Of a stretch of 64,000 nucleotides of DNA, positions 28,046 to 37,381 are shown piece by piece. The position numbers and the translations under genes are program-made. Location of the stretch: assembly GCF_029958925.1 (NCBI RefSeq), contig NZ_CP124616.1:1178001-1242000 (forward strand), in the 5' to 3' direction. How positions within the stretch are numbered: position 1 is the stretch's first letter; every line of letters starts with the position of its first letter. The notes under the pieces were generated by a model. That model had not been told where the DNA came from, searched no databases, and was given only the letters and a program-made list of their open reading frames with translations. This DNA comes from Tropicibacter oceani. Its GTDB lineage: Bacteria > Pseudomonadota > Alphaproteobacteria > Rhodobacterales > Rhodobacteraceae.

Positions 28046-30455
28046 GGCGCACCCTGCGGACGGCCCTCAGAACCGCCTCGGGCGTGGCGGGCGCGTCTAG
28101 CGATGGATAGCCATCGCCGCAACTGGCGACCGCATCCGACAGCGCCATCAGCACCGAAATCCCGTGCATGAAGGGCGGCTCACCCACCGCCTTGGAGCGA
28201 TAGATCGTCTCTTCGCGGTTGCGCCCATCCCACAGGGTCACGTTGAACACCTCGGGGCGATCCGAACAGGCCGGGATCTTGTAGGTCGAAGGAGCATGGG
28301 TACGCAGCCGCCCGTCGTCATCCCAGACCAGTTCCTCGGTGGTCAGCCAGCCCGCGCCCTGTACGAAACCGCCTTCGATCTGGCCCTTGTCCAGCGCCGG
28401 GTTCAGCGACGCGCCGCAATCATGCACGATATCGCTGCGTAAAATGCGGTACTCGCCAGTCAGCGTGTCGATCACCACCTCGGAGCAGGACACCCCGTAG
28501 GCAAAGTAAAAGAACGGCCGCCCCTGGCCCTTTGCGCTGTCCCACGACAACTTGGGCGTCTTGTAAAACCCGGTCGAGGACAGGCTGACGCGCCCTTCGT
28601 AGCACAGCTTGGCGGCCTCGGCGAAAGCCAGCTTGTTGCCGCCGACCCAGACCTGTCCATCGCGGAATTCCACATCCCCCGGCACATCGTCATGCAGGCG
28701 GGCCAGATGCTCGGCCATCCTTGCCCGGATCGCCCGGCAGGCGGCCTGCACTGCCATGCCGTTCAAGTCCGATCCACTCGACGCCGCCGTGGCGCTGGTA
28801 TTGGGGACCTTGGCCGTATCGGTCGCGGTGATCTTGACCACCTCGATCCCGACCCCGAATTCCGAGGCCGCCACCTGCGCCACCTTCTGGAACAACCCTT
28901 GCCCCATCTCGGTCCCGCCATGGTTCATGGCGATGGAGCCGTCCTGATAGACATGCACCAGGGCCCCGGCCTGATTGAGATGCGTCAGCGTAAAGGAAAT
29001 CCCGAACTTCACCGGCGTCAGGGCGATGCCGCGCTTCAACACCGGGTTCGTCGCGTTCCACTCCGAAACTGCCGCCCGCCGCGCCGCATAATCCGCGCTG
29101 TCTGCCAGGGCCTTTGTCATCTCGTGCAGGATGAAATCCGTCACCGGCTGCCCATAGGGCGTGGTCTGCGCCCCCGCATCCACCGCAGCCGAGCCTTGTT
29201 CGGGCATGACCGCCCCGGCTCCGCGCGTGGTCAGATCCTCGGCCCCTTCGCCCTTCCAATTGTCCGAAATATCCCGGGGGGAGTCCGCAGGACGGGGGGC
29301 TGGCCCCCCTGCGCCACTTGCCGAATAATAATTCGCTCGCCGCACCTCCAACGGATCGCGGCCCAGGGCGTGCGCCACATGGTCCATCACCCGCTCGATT
29401 CCCAGCATCCCCTGCGGGCCGCCAAAGCCGCGAAAGGCCGTGGCGCTTTGGGTGTTGGTCTTTAACCGGTGGCTTTCGATCCGCACATGCGGCAACCAAT
29501 AGGCGTTGTCCGAATGCAGCATCGCGCGGTCGGCCACCGGGTGCGACAGGTCCTGTGCCCAGCCGCAGCGTGCCAGTTGCAGGAACTCGACCCCCGCCAG
29601 CCGCCCGTCCTCGTCAAAACCGGCACGGTATTCGATGCGGAAATCGTGGCGTTTGCCGGTGATCATGAAATCGTCGTCGCGGTCATAACGCATGCGGGCA
29701 GGCCGCCCCGTAGCCGCCGCCACCACGGCGCAGGCAATCGCCAGCGCGTTGCCCTGGCTTTCCTTGCCGCCGAACCCGCCACCCATGCGCCGGGTTTCGA
29801 CCCGCACGGCATGCATCGGAATCTCAAGCGCATGCGCAACCTTGTGCTGGATCTCGGTCGGGTGCTGGGTCGAGCTGTGCACCAGCATGTCGCCGCCTTC
29901 CTGCGGCAGGGCCATGGCGCATTGACCTTCAAGATAGAAATGTTCCTGACCACCCATGGTGATCTGGCCTTCGATCACATGCGGGGCGGTGTCGATCGCC
30001 TCGCCGGCGTCGCCGCGTTCCCAGATGCGCGGGTCGCCAAAGCTGCTGCCTGCATCCATCGCGTCGTCGATGGTCAGGATGGCATCACGCGTCTGATACT
30101 CGATCTTGGCCAGACGAACGGCCCGCCGCGCGGCCAGATGGCTGGTCGCCGCCACCAGAAAGACAGGCTGGCCCAGGTAGTGGATCGTGTGGCCCGACAG
30201 CAGCGGTTCATCATGGGCCGAGGGCGAACAATCACAGTCCGAGGGCAGATCGCCTGCCTCCCAGACGCGCACGACGCCGGGGGCGGCGCGCACCGCCGCA
30301 AGGTCGATCGCGGTGACCCGCCCTGCTGCGATCTGCGACAGGCCAAAGGCCAGGTGCAGCGCGTCCGCAGGCGCCGGGATGTCGTCGATATAGCGCGCGG
30401 CGCCGGTCACATGCAGGCGTGCGGCGTCATGGGGCAGGGATTTCGAGACACTCAT
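28035..30455 (-). CDS. xdhB: XdhB, xanthine dehydrogenase molybdopterin subunit
   Basis: Large subunit that oxidises hypoxanthine and xanthine to urate at the Mo centre. The 806-aa protein has QEHFYLEGQCAMALPQEGG, ETRRMGGGFGGKESQGNALA and TAFRGFGGPQGMLGIERVMD (pterin and substrate loops), NHGGTEMGQGLFQKV, and the catalytic Glu in SKAVGEPPFMHG near the C-terminus. About residues 382-399 are encoded by a dispersed palindromic element and lie in a roughly 45-residue Gly/Pro-rich insertion between RRANYYS and TPYGQPVTDF, where the family normally has only a few residues. It overlaps xdhA by 4 bases. Confidence 0.95.
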   Translation of the reverse strand: MSVSKSLPHDAARLHVTGAARYIDDIPAPADALHLAFGLSQIAAGRVTAIDLAAVRAAPGVVRVWEAGDLPSDCDCSPSAHDEPLLSGHTIHYLGQPVFLVAATSHLAARRAVRLAKIEYQTRDAILTIDDAMDAGSSFGDPRIWERGDAGEAIDTAPHVIEGQITMGGQEHFYLEGQCAMALPQEGGDMLVHSSTQHPTEIQHKVAHALEIPMHAVRVETRRMGGGFGGKESQGNALAIACAVVAAATGRPARMRYDRDDDFMITGKRHDFRIEYRAGFDEDGRLAGVEFLQLARCGWAQDLSHPVADRAMLHSDNAYWLPHVRIESHRLKTNTQSATAFRGFGGPQGMLGIERVMDHVAHALGRDPLEVRRANYYSASGAGGPAPRPADSPRDISDNWKGEGAEDLTTRGAGAVMPEQGSAAVDAGAQTTPYGQPVTDFILHEMTKALADSADYAARRAAVSEWNATNPVLKRGIALTPVKFGISFTLTHLNQAGALVHVYQDGSIAMNHGGTEMGQGLFQKVAQVAASEFGVGIEVVKITATDTAKVPNTSATAASSGSDLNGMAVQAACRAIRARMAEHLARLHDDVPGDVEFRDGQVWVGGNKLAFAEAAKLCYEGRVSLSSTGFYKTPKLSWDSAKGQGRPFFYFAYGVSCSEVVIDTLTGEYRILRSDIVHDCGASLNPALDKGQIEGGFVQGAGWLTTEELVWDDDGRLRTHAPSTYKIPACSDRPEVFNVTLWDGRNREETIYRSKAVGEPPFMHGISVLMALSDAVASCGDGYPSLDAPATPEAVLRAVRRVRHEL
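29264..29309 (+). repeat. Dispersed palindromic element, copy B (inside xdhB)
   Basis: CCGAAATATCCCGGGGGG followed by agtccgcaggac and the hairpin GGGGGG-ctgg-CCCCCC. It matches copies A and C in the GAAATATCC core and G/C hairpin. It lies in the coding sequence of xdhB on the opposite strand without a frame break. Confidence 0.75.
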
Positions 30456-31849
30456 GCCCGTACCTCCAGAACCGAGGTGGCGGCTCCCAGATCCTCGAGC
30501 AGCACGCGCGACAGCATGTTGCGCGCGGCGCCCAGACGGTACTGCGCGCTGGCGCGCATGTCCGACAGCGGGGCAAAGTCATCCTCCCAGGCGTCCCAGG
30601 CCGCGACCAGCGTGTCGTCGTTCCAGGGTTTGCCGGTGATGGCGGCCTCGACGGCGCTGGCGCGTTTCGGCGTGCCTGCCATGCCGCCAAAGGCGATCCG
30701 GGCGGAGGCAACCATGCCGTCCTGCACCGTGATGTTGAAGGCGCCGCAAACGGCCGAGATGTCCTGTTCGAACCGTTTCGACAGTTTGTAGACTTTCAGC
30801 CGGTCGGGTTGTTTGGGAATGCTGACCGCTTCGACGAATTCGCCAGGGTGGCGGTCCTGTTTGCCGTAGTCGACAAAGAAATCCTCGATCGGCATTTCGC
30901 GCGTCGTTTCGCGGTAGCGCAGGTGCAGTGTTGCACCCAGGGCGATCAGCGCAGGCGGGTTGTCCCCGATGGGCGAGCCATTGGCGATGTTGCCACCGAT
31001 GGTTGCGGCATTGCGCACCTGGGCCGAGCCATAGCGCCGGATCATTTCGGCATAGCTGGGATGATGCCGGGCCATCAGGGCGTGCACCCGGTCCATGGTG
31101 ACGCCCGCGCCGATGCGCAGGGTGGTGCCCGCATCCTCGATCTGCTGCAGCGGGCGGCAGCGGTTGAGAAAGATCACTTCGCCGAGGTCGCGCATTTGCT
31201 TTGTGACCCACAGTCCCACGTCCGTCGCGCCCGCGACCAGTGTCGCCTTGGGGTGGCGGGCGCTGAGTTCGGCAAGCTCTTCAAGCGTTTCGGGGGCATG
31301 GAGGCCAGGGGGCTGTCTGCCCCCCGGACCCCCCGAGGATATTTCCTGCAAGAGGAAATCACGGTCGGTTTTCAGGTGGTCGGGCACGGGCTGATCCTGC
31401 GCGGCGCGGGCGGCGCGGATGATCGGGGCATAGCCGGTGCAGCGGCACAGGTTGCCGGCCAGGGTATCGTCGTGGTTGGTGTTGCCGTTCAGGTGGGCGG
31501 TGGCCATCGAGACCACGAAGCCCGGTGTGCAAAAGCCGCATTGCGATCCGTGGTGGTCGATCATCGCCTGTTGCACCGGGTGCAGTGCGCCGCCGGGGGC
31601 CGCGATGCCTTCGACGGTGCGGATGGCCTTGCCGTGCAGTTGCGGAAGAAAGAGGATGCAGGCGTTCAGCGCCTTGGCGCCGCTTTCGTCCTGCACCATG
31701 ACGGTGCATGCGCCGCAATCGCCTTCGTTGCAGCCCTCTTTTGTGCCTTTGAGCCCGCGCGTTTCGCGCAGCCAGTCAAGCAGGGTGACCGTGGGGTCGA
31801 CGCCTGCCAGATCAACGCTCTCTCCGTTGAGAAGAAAGGTGATGTTCAT
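30452..31849 (-). CDS. xdhA: XdhA, xanthine dehydrogenase FeS/FAD subunit
   Basis: Small subunit, 465 aa, carrying two [2Fe-2S] clusters and FAD for electron transfer from XdhB to NAD. Plant-type cluster: GCNEGDCGACTVMV near residue 40; second cluster CGFCTPGFVVSM and LCRCTGYAPIIRAA. The FAD domain starts near residue 190 with LVAGATDVGLWVTKQ and IGGNIANGSPIGDNPPALIA. The linker between FeS and FAD domains (about residues 163-184) is encoded by a dispersed palindromic element. First gene of the purine block. Confidence 0.95.
   Translation of the reverse strand: MNITFLLNGESVDLAGVDPTVTLLDWLRETRGLKGTKEGCNEGDCGACTVMVQDESGAKALNACILFLPQLHGKAIRTVEGIAAPGGALHPVQQAMIDHHGSQCGFCTPGFVVSMATAHLNGNTNHDDTLAGNLCRCTGYAPIIRAARAAQDQPVPDHLKTDRDFLLQEISSGGPGGRQPPGLHAPETLEELAELSARHPKATLVAGATDVGLWVTKQMRDLGEVIFLNRCRPLQQIEDAGTTLRIGAGVTMDRVHALMARHHPSYAEMIRRYGSAQVRNAATIGGNIANGSPIGDNPPALIALGATLHLRYRETTREMPIEDFFVDYGKQDRHPGEFVEAVSIPKQPDRLKVYKLSKRFEQDISAVCGAFNITVQDGMVASARIAFGGMAGTPKRASAVEAAITGKPWNDDTLVAAWDAWEDDFAPLSDMRASAQYRLGAARNMLSRVLLEDLGAATSVLEVRA
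31304..31359 (-). repeat. Dispersed palindromic element, copy C (inside xdhA)
   Basis: On the minus strand: TTTCCTCTTGC, GGAAATATCCTCGGGGGG, then GGGGGGCAGACAGCCCCC. The TTTCCTCTTGC and GAAATATCCT parts match copy A closely. It is translated in frame as the linker between the FeS and FAD domains of XdhA. Confidence 0.75.
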
Positions 31850-32025
31850 GATGAATTGCCTGCCGCCTTACCGGATTTGCCCCGGGTGGGGTGCGCGCCC
31901 TCGATGCGGCGTAGAAAGCGCGCGGTGATCCCTGTTGTTCGGCAAGGCTAGGGGGGAAGGCGCCCTTGGGGCAAGGGAAAAATGGGCATTTTCCCCGCGG
32001 CAGTTGAGGGGGTGCCTGTTTCAGG

Positions 32026-32059
32026 GGCTTTCCGGGGTCCCGGTGGGCGCCGGAAAGCC
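32026..32059. other. Perfect 10-bp stem hairpin near the 32.07-kb gene
   Basis: GGCTTTCCGG (32026-32035) pairs with CCGGAAAGCC (32050-32059). It begins 6 bases after the stop of the small secreted-protein gene on the minus strand, and lies upstream of xdhA. No T-run follows on either strand. The 31850-32065 interval otherwise holds no gene and should contain the xdhA promoter. Confidence 0.6.
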
Positions 32060-32065
32060 GCAAGG

Positions 32066-32374
32066 TCAGAACGGCAGGAAGTCGTCGTCCAGATCGTAGG
32101 ATTTGACTGCCAGCAGTGGTTGATCGCCCTCGAACGAGAAGACGAAGACATGCGCCATGTCGTTGACCAGGCTCATCCGGCAGAACACTGCCTCGGGGTC
32201 GAATTCGGCCGGGCAGGTCGCGAGATCGACATGGCTGACGGCGGTTTCGAACAGGTCATAGGTGAAAACGCCGCCTTCGAGATAGGCGGGGCCGGCGGCG
32301 TGGCTTTCGCCGGGGCCTGAGGCAGCGGCGCCCAGCGGGGCAAGAAGCAGGGGGAGAAGGGGAAGAAAGCGCAT
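32066..32374 (-). CDS. Small secreted protein, unknown
   Basis: A 102-aa product from ATG 32374 with signal peptide MRFLPLLPLLLAPLGAAAS. The mature part has two Cys (LATCPAEFDPEAVFCRM) and ends in an acidic KSYDLDDDFLPF. The much longer open frame around it on this strand is antisense to dnaE and not a gene. Not recognised; codon use matches its neighbours and signal peptide plus Cys pair argue that it is real. Confidence 0.65.
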   Translation of the reverse strand: MRFLPLLPLLLAPLGAAASGPGESHAAGPAYLEGGVFTYDLFETAVSHVDLATCPAEFDPEAVFCRMSLVNDMAHVFVFSFEGDQPLLAVKSYDLDDDFLPF

Positions 32375-32485
32375 GAGAGCGACCTTTGGAATGTTGGGTG
32401 CAGATTGTCTGACAAAAACACTCGGAAAGCGCAAGGGGGTGCATCGGGGCTTTTCCTGCCGGCACTCAGGCCATAGTGTCGCGCC

Positions 32486-35400
32486 ATGTCTGATCCTCGA
32501 TTCATCCACCTGCGCGTGCACACCGAATATTCCCTTTTGGAAGGGGCGGTGCGGCTGAAGAAACTGCCCGGCCTGTGCGAGGCGATGGGCATGCCGGCCG
32601 TTGCCGTGACCGACACGAACAACCTGTTCGCGGCGCTGGAGTTTTCGGTTTCGGCCAGCGGTGCGGGCCTTCAGCCGATCATAGGTTGCCAGGTCGATCT
32701 GCGGTATCTGGATCCGGCGCCGGGCGAACGGCCGAAACCGCCCGCTCCGGTGGTTTTGCTGGCGCAGAGCGAGGCCGGGTATGAACACCTGATGAAGCTG
32801 AATTCCTGCCTGTACCTGCGCGAAGGGAGCGAGCTGCCCTTTGTGACGCTGGACGAGCTGGCGCACCATTCCGAGGACGTGATCTGCCTGACCGGTGGAC
32901 CCGACGGCCCCGTGGGCCGGCTGCTGCGCGCTGGTCAGCGCCCTGCGGCGCAAGGGTTGATGGACCGGTTCAAGGACATTTTCGGCGACCGGCTGTATGT
33001 CGAACTTCAGCGCCACCCCGAGGGCGGCGGGTTGCCCGAGGCGGAAAAGCTGTCCGAGCGGGGCTTTGTCGAAATGGCCTATGCCATGGACCTGCCGCTG
33101 GTCGCGACCAATGACGTGTATTTCCCGAAATCCGACATGTACGAGGCGCATGACGCGCTGATCTGCATTTCCGAGGGCGCCTATGTCGACCAGCAGGAGG
33201 CGCGCCGCCGCCTGACCCCGCAGCACTACCTGAAAACCCCCGAGGAAATGGCGACGCTGTTCGCCGACCTGCCCGAGGCGCTGGAAAACACCGTCGAGAT
33301 CGCGCGCCGCTGCGCCTTCATGGCCTATAAACGCGATCCGATCCTGCCGAAATTCGCCGACGACGAGGTGGCCGAGTTGCGCCGCATGGCGAACGAGGGG
33401 CTTCAGGCGCGTCTGGCCGTGATCCCGCATGCGGTCTCGGTCGAGGAATACCAGAAACGGCTCGATTTCGAGCTTGATATCATCGAGGGCATGGGCTTTC
33501 CCGGCTACTTCCTGATCGTTGCGGACTTTATCCAGTGGGGCAAGGATCAGGGTATTCCGGTGGGGCCGGGGCGGGGTTCGGGTGCGGGTAGCCTTGTGGC
33601 CTATGCGCTGACGATCACCGATCTTGACCCGCTGCGCTATTCCCTGCTGTTCGAACGCTTTTTGAACCCCGAACGGGTGTCGATGCCCGACTTTGACATC
33701 GACTTTTGCATGGACCGCCGAGAGGAAGTGATCCAGTACGTCCAGCAGAAATATGGCCGCGACAAGGTGGGGCAGATCATCACCTTTGGTGCGCTGTTGT
33801 CCAAGGCGGCGGTGCGCGACGTGGGCCGGGTGTTGCAGATGCCCTATGGGCAGGTGGACCGCCTGTCCAAGATGATCCCCGTCGAAGGGGTCAAACCCGT
33901 CAGCATCGAACAGGCGCTGCGCGACGAACCCCGCCTGGCCGAAGAGGCACGCAACGAAGAGGTCGTGGACCGGCTGTTGACTTACGGTCAGCAGGTCGAG
34001 GGGCTGCTGCGCAATGCCTCGACCCACGCCGCCGGTGTGGTGATCGGGGATAGGCCGCTCGATGCGCTTGTGCCGCTGTACCGCGATCCGCGCTCTGACA
34101 TGCCGGCCACCCAGTTCAACATGAAATGGGTCGAACAGGCCGGCCTGGTGAAGTTCGACTTTCTGGGTCTGAAAACTCTGACCGTCATCCAGAACGCGGT
34201 GAACCTGATCCTGAAATCCGGGCGGCCGTTGCATGTGGCTGCTGATGGCACGCAGCTTTATGAACCCGCCGAGGGCGGCGAGAACCAGATCAACCTGATC
34301 CCGCTGGACGACGAAGCCTCTTACAAACTCTATGCCGCTGCGAAAACCGTGGCGGTGTTCCAGGTGGAAAGCTCGGGGATGATGGATGCGCTCAAGCGCA
34401 TGAAACCCACCTGCATCGAGGATATCGTGGCGCTCGTGGCGCTGTATCGCCCCGGTCCTATGGAAAACATCCCGACCTATTGCGAGGTCAAGAACGGGAT
34501 CAAGGAGATCACCTCGGTCCACCCGTCGATCGACCACATCCTTGCCGAAACCCAGGGCATCATCGTTTATCAGGAACAGGTGATGCAGATCGCGCAGGTC
34601 ATGGCGGGTTACAGCCTTGGCGGCGCCGACCTGCTGCGCCGCGCAATGGGCAAAAAGATCAAGGAGGCGATGGACGCCGAGCGCCCGAAATTCGAGGAAG
34701 GCGCGGCCAAGAACGGCGTCGACAAGAAGAAGGCGAGCGAGGTTTTCGACCTTCTGGAAAAATTCGCCAACTACGGTTTCAACAAATCCCACGCGGCGGC
34801 CTATGCGGTGGTGTCCTACCAGACTGCATGGCTCAAGGCGAACCACCCGGTCGAATTCATGGCCGGGGTGATGAACTGCGATATCCACCTGACCGACAAG
34901 CTGGCCGTCTATTTCGAAGAGGTCCGCAAGGGGCTGAAACTGCCTTGGGTGCCGCCTTGCGTGAACCGGTCGCTGGCAACCTTTGACGTGGTGAACGGCG
35001 AATTGGTCTATGCGCTGGGAGCGCTGAAGAACGTCGGCGTCGAGGCGATGAAACTGATCGTCGAAGGGCGTGGGGACAGGGCCTTTGCCACGCTGTTCGA
35101 CATGGCCCGCCGGGTCGATCTGAAGCGCGTAGGCAAACGCCCGATGGAAATGCTGGCGCGGGCAGGGGCCTTTGACCAGCTGGACGGCAACCGCCGCCGT
35201 GTCTTTGACAGCCTTGATGCTTTGGTCGCCTATTCTGCCGCCGTCCACGAACAAAAGGCCAGCGATCAGGTGTCGCTGTTCGGTGAAGCGGGCGACGATC
35301 TGCCCGAACCGCGCATGTCCCCGGTGCCCGACTGGCTGCCCGCCGAACGGCTGGCCGAGGAATTCAAGGCCGTGGGGTTCTATCTGTCCGGCCACCCGCT

Positions 35401-35983
35401 GGACGATTACATGCCCGCCCTGAAACGGCAGGACGTGATGACCCTGGACGAGGTCACGGGCCGCGCCGAACGCGGGCCCTTGGTGGCCAAACTGGCGGGC
35501 GTTGTCGCCGGGCGGCAGGAACGCAAATCGGCACGCGGCAACCGCTTTGCCTTTGCCCAGCTGTCCGACCCGACCGGCGCTTACGAGGTGACGCTGTTTT
35601 CCGAAACGCTGGAAAAGTCGCGCGAATACCTGGAAACCGGCTCCAAGGTCGTCATCACGGTCGAGGCGACGATGGAAAGCGACCAGTTGAAACTGCTGGG
35701 GCGTGGGGTTGCGCCGGTCGATGCGGTCGCCTCGGGCGGCGGCGTCATGGGGCTGAAGATCCACATCGAAGAGCCCGGCGCGTTGCCGCAGATCGCCTCG
35801 GTGCTGGGCCGCGCTGCCGAGCAGATGCCAAGGGCCGCGCGCGGCCCGGTGCGCCTGTGCCTGAACGACGCGGGCCTGCCCGGCGAGGTCGAAATGGACC
35901 TGAATCAGGATTTCCCGGTGACACCGGAAATCAAGGGGGCGATCAAATCGCTGGACGGCGTTCTGGCGGTCGAGGATTTCTGA
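32486..35983 (+). CDS. dnaE: DNA polymerase III alpha subunit
   Basis: Replicative polymerase of 1165 aa, the usual length of DnaE1. N-terminal PHP domain (FIHLRVHTEYSLLEGAVRL); polymerase core with GPGRGSGAGSLVAYALTITD and the catalytic VSMPDFDIDFCMDRR near residue 402; YQEQVMQIAQVMAGYSLGGAD and FNKSHAAAYAVVSYQTAWLK in the fingers; a helix-hairpin-helix region; and a C-terminal OB fold around TGRAERGPLVAKLAGVVAGR. QVSLFGEAGDDLP is compatible with a beta-clamp-binding motif. Length and normal PHP residues favour DnaE over the error-prone DnaE2. Confidence 0.96.
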   Translation: MSDPRFIHLRVHTEYSLLEGAVRLKKLPGLCEAMGMPAVAVTDTNNLFAALEFSVSASGAGLQPIIGCQVDLRYLDPAPGERPKPPAPVVLLAQSEAGYEHLMKLNSCLYLREGSELPFVTLDELAHHSEDVICLTGGPDGPVGRLLRAGQRPAAQGLMDRFKDIFGDRLYVELQRHPEGGGLPEAEKLSERGFVEMAYAMDLPLVATNDVYFPKSDMYEAHDALICISEGAYVDQQEARRRLTPQHYLKTPEEMATLFADLPEALENTVEIARRCAFMAYKRDPILPKFADDEVAELRRMANEGLQARLAVIPHAVSVEEYQKRLDFELDIIEGMGFPGYFLIVADFIQWGKDQGIPVGPGRGSGAGSLVAYALTITDLDPLRYSLLFERFLNPERVSMPDFDIDFCMDRREEVIQYVQQKYGRDKVGQIITFGALLSKAAVRDVGRVLQMPYGQVDRLSKMIPVEGVKPVSIEQALRDEPRLAEEARNEEVVDRLLTYGQQVEGLLRNASTHAAGVVIGDRPLDALVPLYRDPRSDMPATQFNMKWVEQAGLVKFDFLGLKTLTVIQNAVNLILKSGRPLHVAADGTQLYEPAEGGENQINLIPLDDEASYKLYAAAKTVAVFQVESSGMMDALKRMKPTCIEDIVALVALYRPGPMENIPTYCEVKNGIKEITSVHPSIDHILAETQGIIVYQEQVMQIAQVMAGYSLGGADLLRRAMGKKIKEAMDAERPKFEEGAAKNGVDKKKASEVFDLLEKFANYGFNKSHAAAYAVVSYQTAWLKANHPVEFMAGVMNCDIHLTDKLAVYFEEVRKGLKLPWVPPCVNRSLATFDVVNGELVYALGALKNVGVEAMKLIVEGRGDRAFATLFDMARRVDLKRVGKRPMEMLARAGAFDQLDGNRRRVFDSLDALVAYSAAVHEQKASDQVSLFGEAGDDLPEPRMSPVPDWLPAERLAEEFKAVGFYLSGHPLDDYMPALKRQDVMTLDEVTGRAERGPLVAKLAGVVAGRQERKSARGNRFAFAQLSDPTGAYEVTLFSETLEKSREYLETGSKVVITVEATMESDQLKLLGRGVAPVDAVASGGGVMGLKIHIEEPGALPQIASVLGRAAEQMPRAARGPVRLCLNDAGLPGEVEMDLNQDFPVTPEIKGAIKSLDGVLAVEDF

Positions 35984-36102
35984 GGCTGAGCCGCAGGGCG
36001 GCATTGTTGCGGCAATCCGCGCAAGACGGCGCGCGAGCGGTGGACCTTGAGCATCACATCGCGCTAGAACGGCCGGACAAACGCGTGTTTTCCGGGGGGG
36101 TC

Positions 36103-37026
36103 ATGCGCCTTATCATTCTCAATCTGGCCCTGGTGGCCCTTGTCGGATGTGGCGATCCATTGGACAGGATGCCCCGGTTGGCCGATGTCGATCTGCCGCA
36201 GGGCAGCGCGCAGGCGGATGCCTTGCCCGACCCGGACCAGCAGGACCTGACCCGCTCTGCCCCCGTCACGATCGCCGCGCAGGACGACGGGCCGCGCACC
36301 GGGCTTCTGGGGTTCCTGCGCCGCAAGACCGACGAAGCCCGCGCCGAGGCCCCTGATCCTGCGCCCGCCGCGCCCGAGGCCGCGCCGGCACCGGAGCAGG
36401 AGTCCATCCAGCTTGCCGCGCTGGCCCCGCCGCCCGAGGAGAAACCGGCGAAAAAGGGTCTGTTCGCAGCGCTTCGCCGCGGCGCGCCCGCCGATCAGGG
36501 CAGCGCGACCGCCAAGGCGCCGGCCCCCGGCGCGCCGGATTACGAACAGGTCGGCCCGGGCGTGACGCTGGCACCGGGCAAGGTGGCGCGGCTGTGCGGC
36601 GCGCCTGCAAACCGGCTGGGGAAAAAGGCCGAAAGCTTTCCGGCGCGGGGCGGGGCCTATACCCTGTATGACAGCGCCCCGGGCAGCACCGCACCGCGCA
36701 GTTTCTACCTGACCGGCTTTGACGATGGCTGCGCGCGCCAGTTCACCGCGGCGCTGGTCATGTTCGGGTCGGTCGAAACCTACGAACAGTTCCACTATGG
36801 CACACCGGGGGCGACGCTGCCGCGTTCGGACACCGATCAGGCCTATGAGGCGCTGAAATCGCGGGTTTGCCGCGTGGCGCAGGGCAAGCCCTGCGGCAGC
36901 CGGATCAGCGCCCTGTCGCGCAATACGGCCTTTGTCAGCGTCTATGAACGCTTCGAGAATAATTCGCGTTGGACCACGATGTTGGTGCATGACGGCCAGG
37001 TGCTGGCCGTCGATACCAAGGGCTAG
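36103..37026 (+). CDS. Lipoprotein, unknown function
   Basis: A 307-aa product starting at ATG 36103, behind a G-rich stretch, with lipobox LALVALVGC (Cys at about 16). Residues 25-160 are Ala/Pro/Asp-rich and low complexity, with two similar short helices (GLLGFLRRKTDEA and KKGLFAALRRGA). The C-terminal 140 residues look folded (YTLYDSAPGSTAPRSFYLTG, FNDGC-like FDDGCARQF) with four Cys. Not assigned to a family. Upstream extension of the frame to 35857 overlaps dnaE and is discounted. Confidence 0.75.
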   Translation: MRLIILNLALVALVGCGDPLDRMPRLADVDLPQGSAQADALPDPDQQDLTRSAPVTIAAQDDGPRTGLLGFLRRKTDEARAEAPDPAPAAPEAAPAPEQESIQLAALAPPPEEKPAKKGLFAALRRGAPADQGSATAKAPAPGAPDYEQVGPGVTLAPGKVARLCGAPANRLGKKAESFPARGGAYTLYDSAPGSTAPRSFYLTGFDDGCARQFTAALVMFGSVETYEQFHYGTPGATLPRSDTDQAYEALKSRVCRVAQGKPCGSRISALSRNTAFVSVYERFENNSRWTTMLVHDGQVLAVDTKG

Positions 37027-37041
37027 ACCCGCGCAAGCCGT

Positions 37042-37248
37042 TCAGTAGTGCGGTGGCCGTTCATCGGCGAAAAAGGCGCCGCCGCTGCCATCCTGTTCCC
37101 GGCCCGCTTCGCGTTGCATCAGCATGGCGACCTGCGTCTTCAGTTTGTCCATGTCGCGGTCCTGCCGGGCCACCACGTCGGACAGTTCGTCCACCGCGCG
37201 CAGCAGATGGGCGATGCGTTCCTCGAGGTGTTCGGTGCTTTGAGTCAT
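37042..37248 (-). CDS. slyX: SlyX family protein
   Basis: A 68-aa coiled-coil protein: [21 protein letters not shown] with the typical polar heptads, and the family's ending RPPHY. Function unknown in the family. It is convergent with the upstream lipoprotein gene and divergent from hisS. Confidence 0.85.
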   Translation of the reverse strand: MTQSTEHLEERIAHLLRAVDELSDVVARQDRDMDKLKTQVAMLMQREAGREQDGSGGAFFADERPPHY

Positions 37249-37381
37249 GGCGCGTCCTTCCTGTCAGATCCGGCATTGGCCTATTTGGAAACAGGGCGCG
37301 CGGCAAGAGCGTGCTTGCTTGCCCCCAACCTCTCAAATGGGTAGAGGGGGCGCGACGGATTTCCCCAGTTGGACAAGACCC

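Noticed and set aside
32377-36004. Very long open frame on the minus strand opposite dnaE
   Set aside because: It is the antisense shadow of a high-GC gene; protein is low complexity and unlike any family. Only its last 102 codons (32066-32374) with a signal peptide are kept as a gene.
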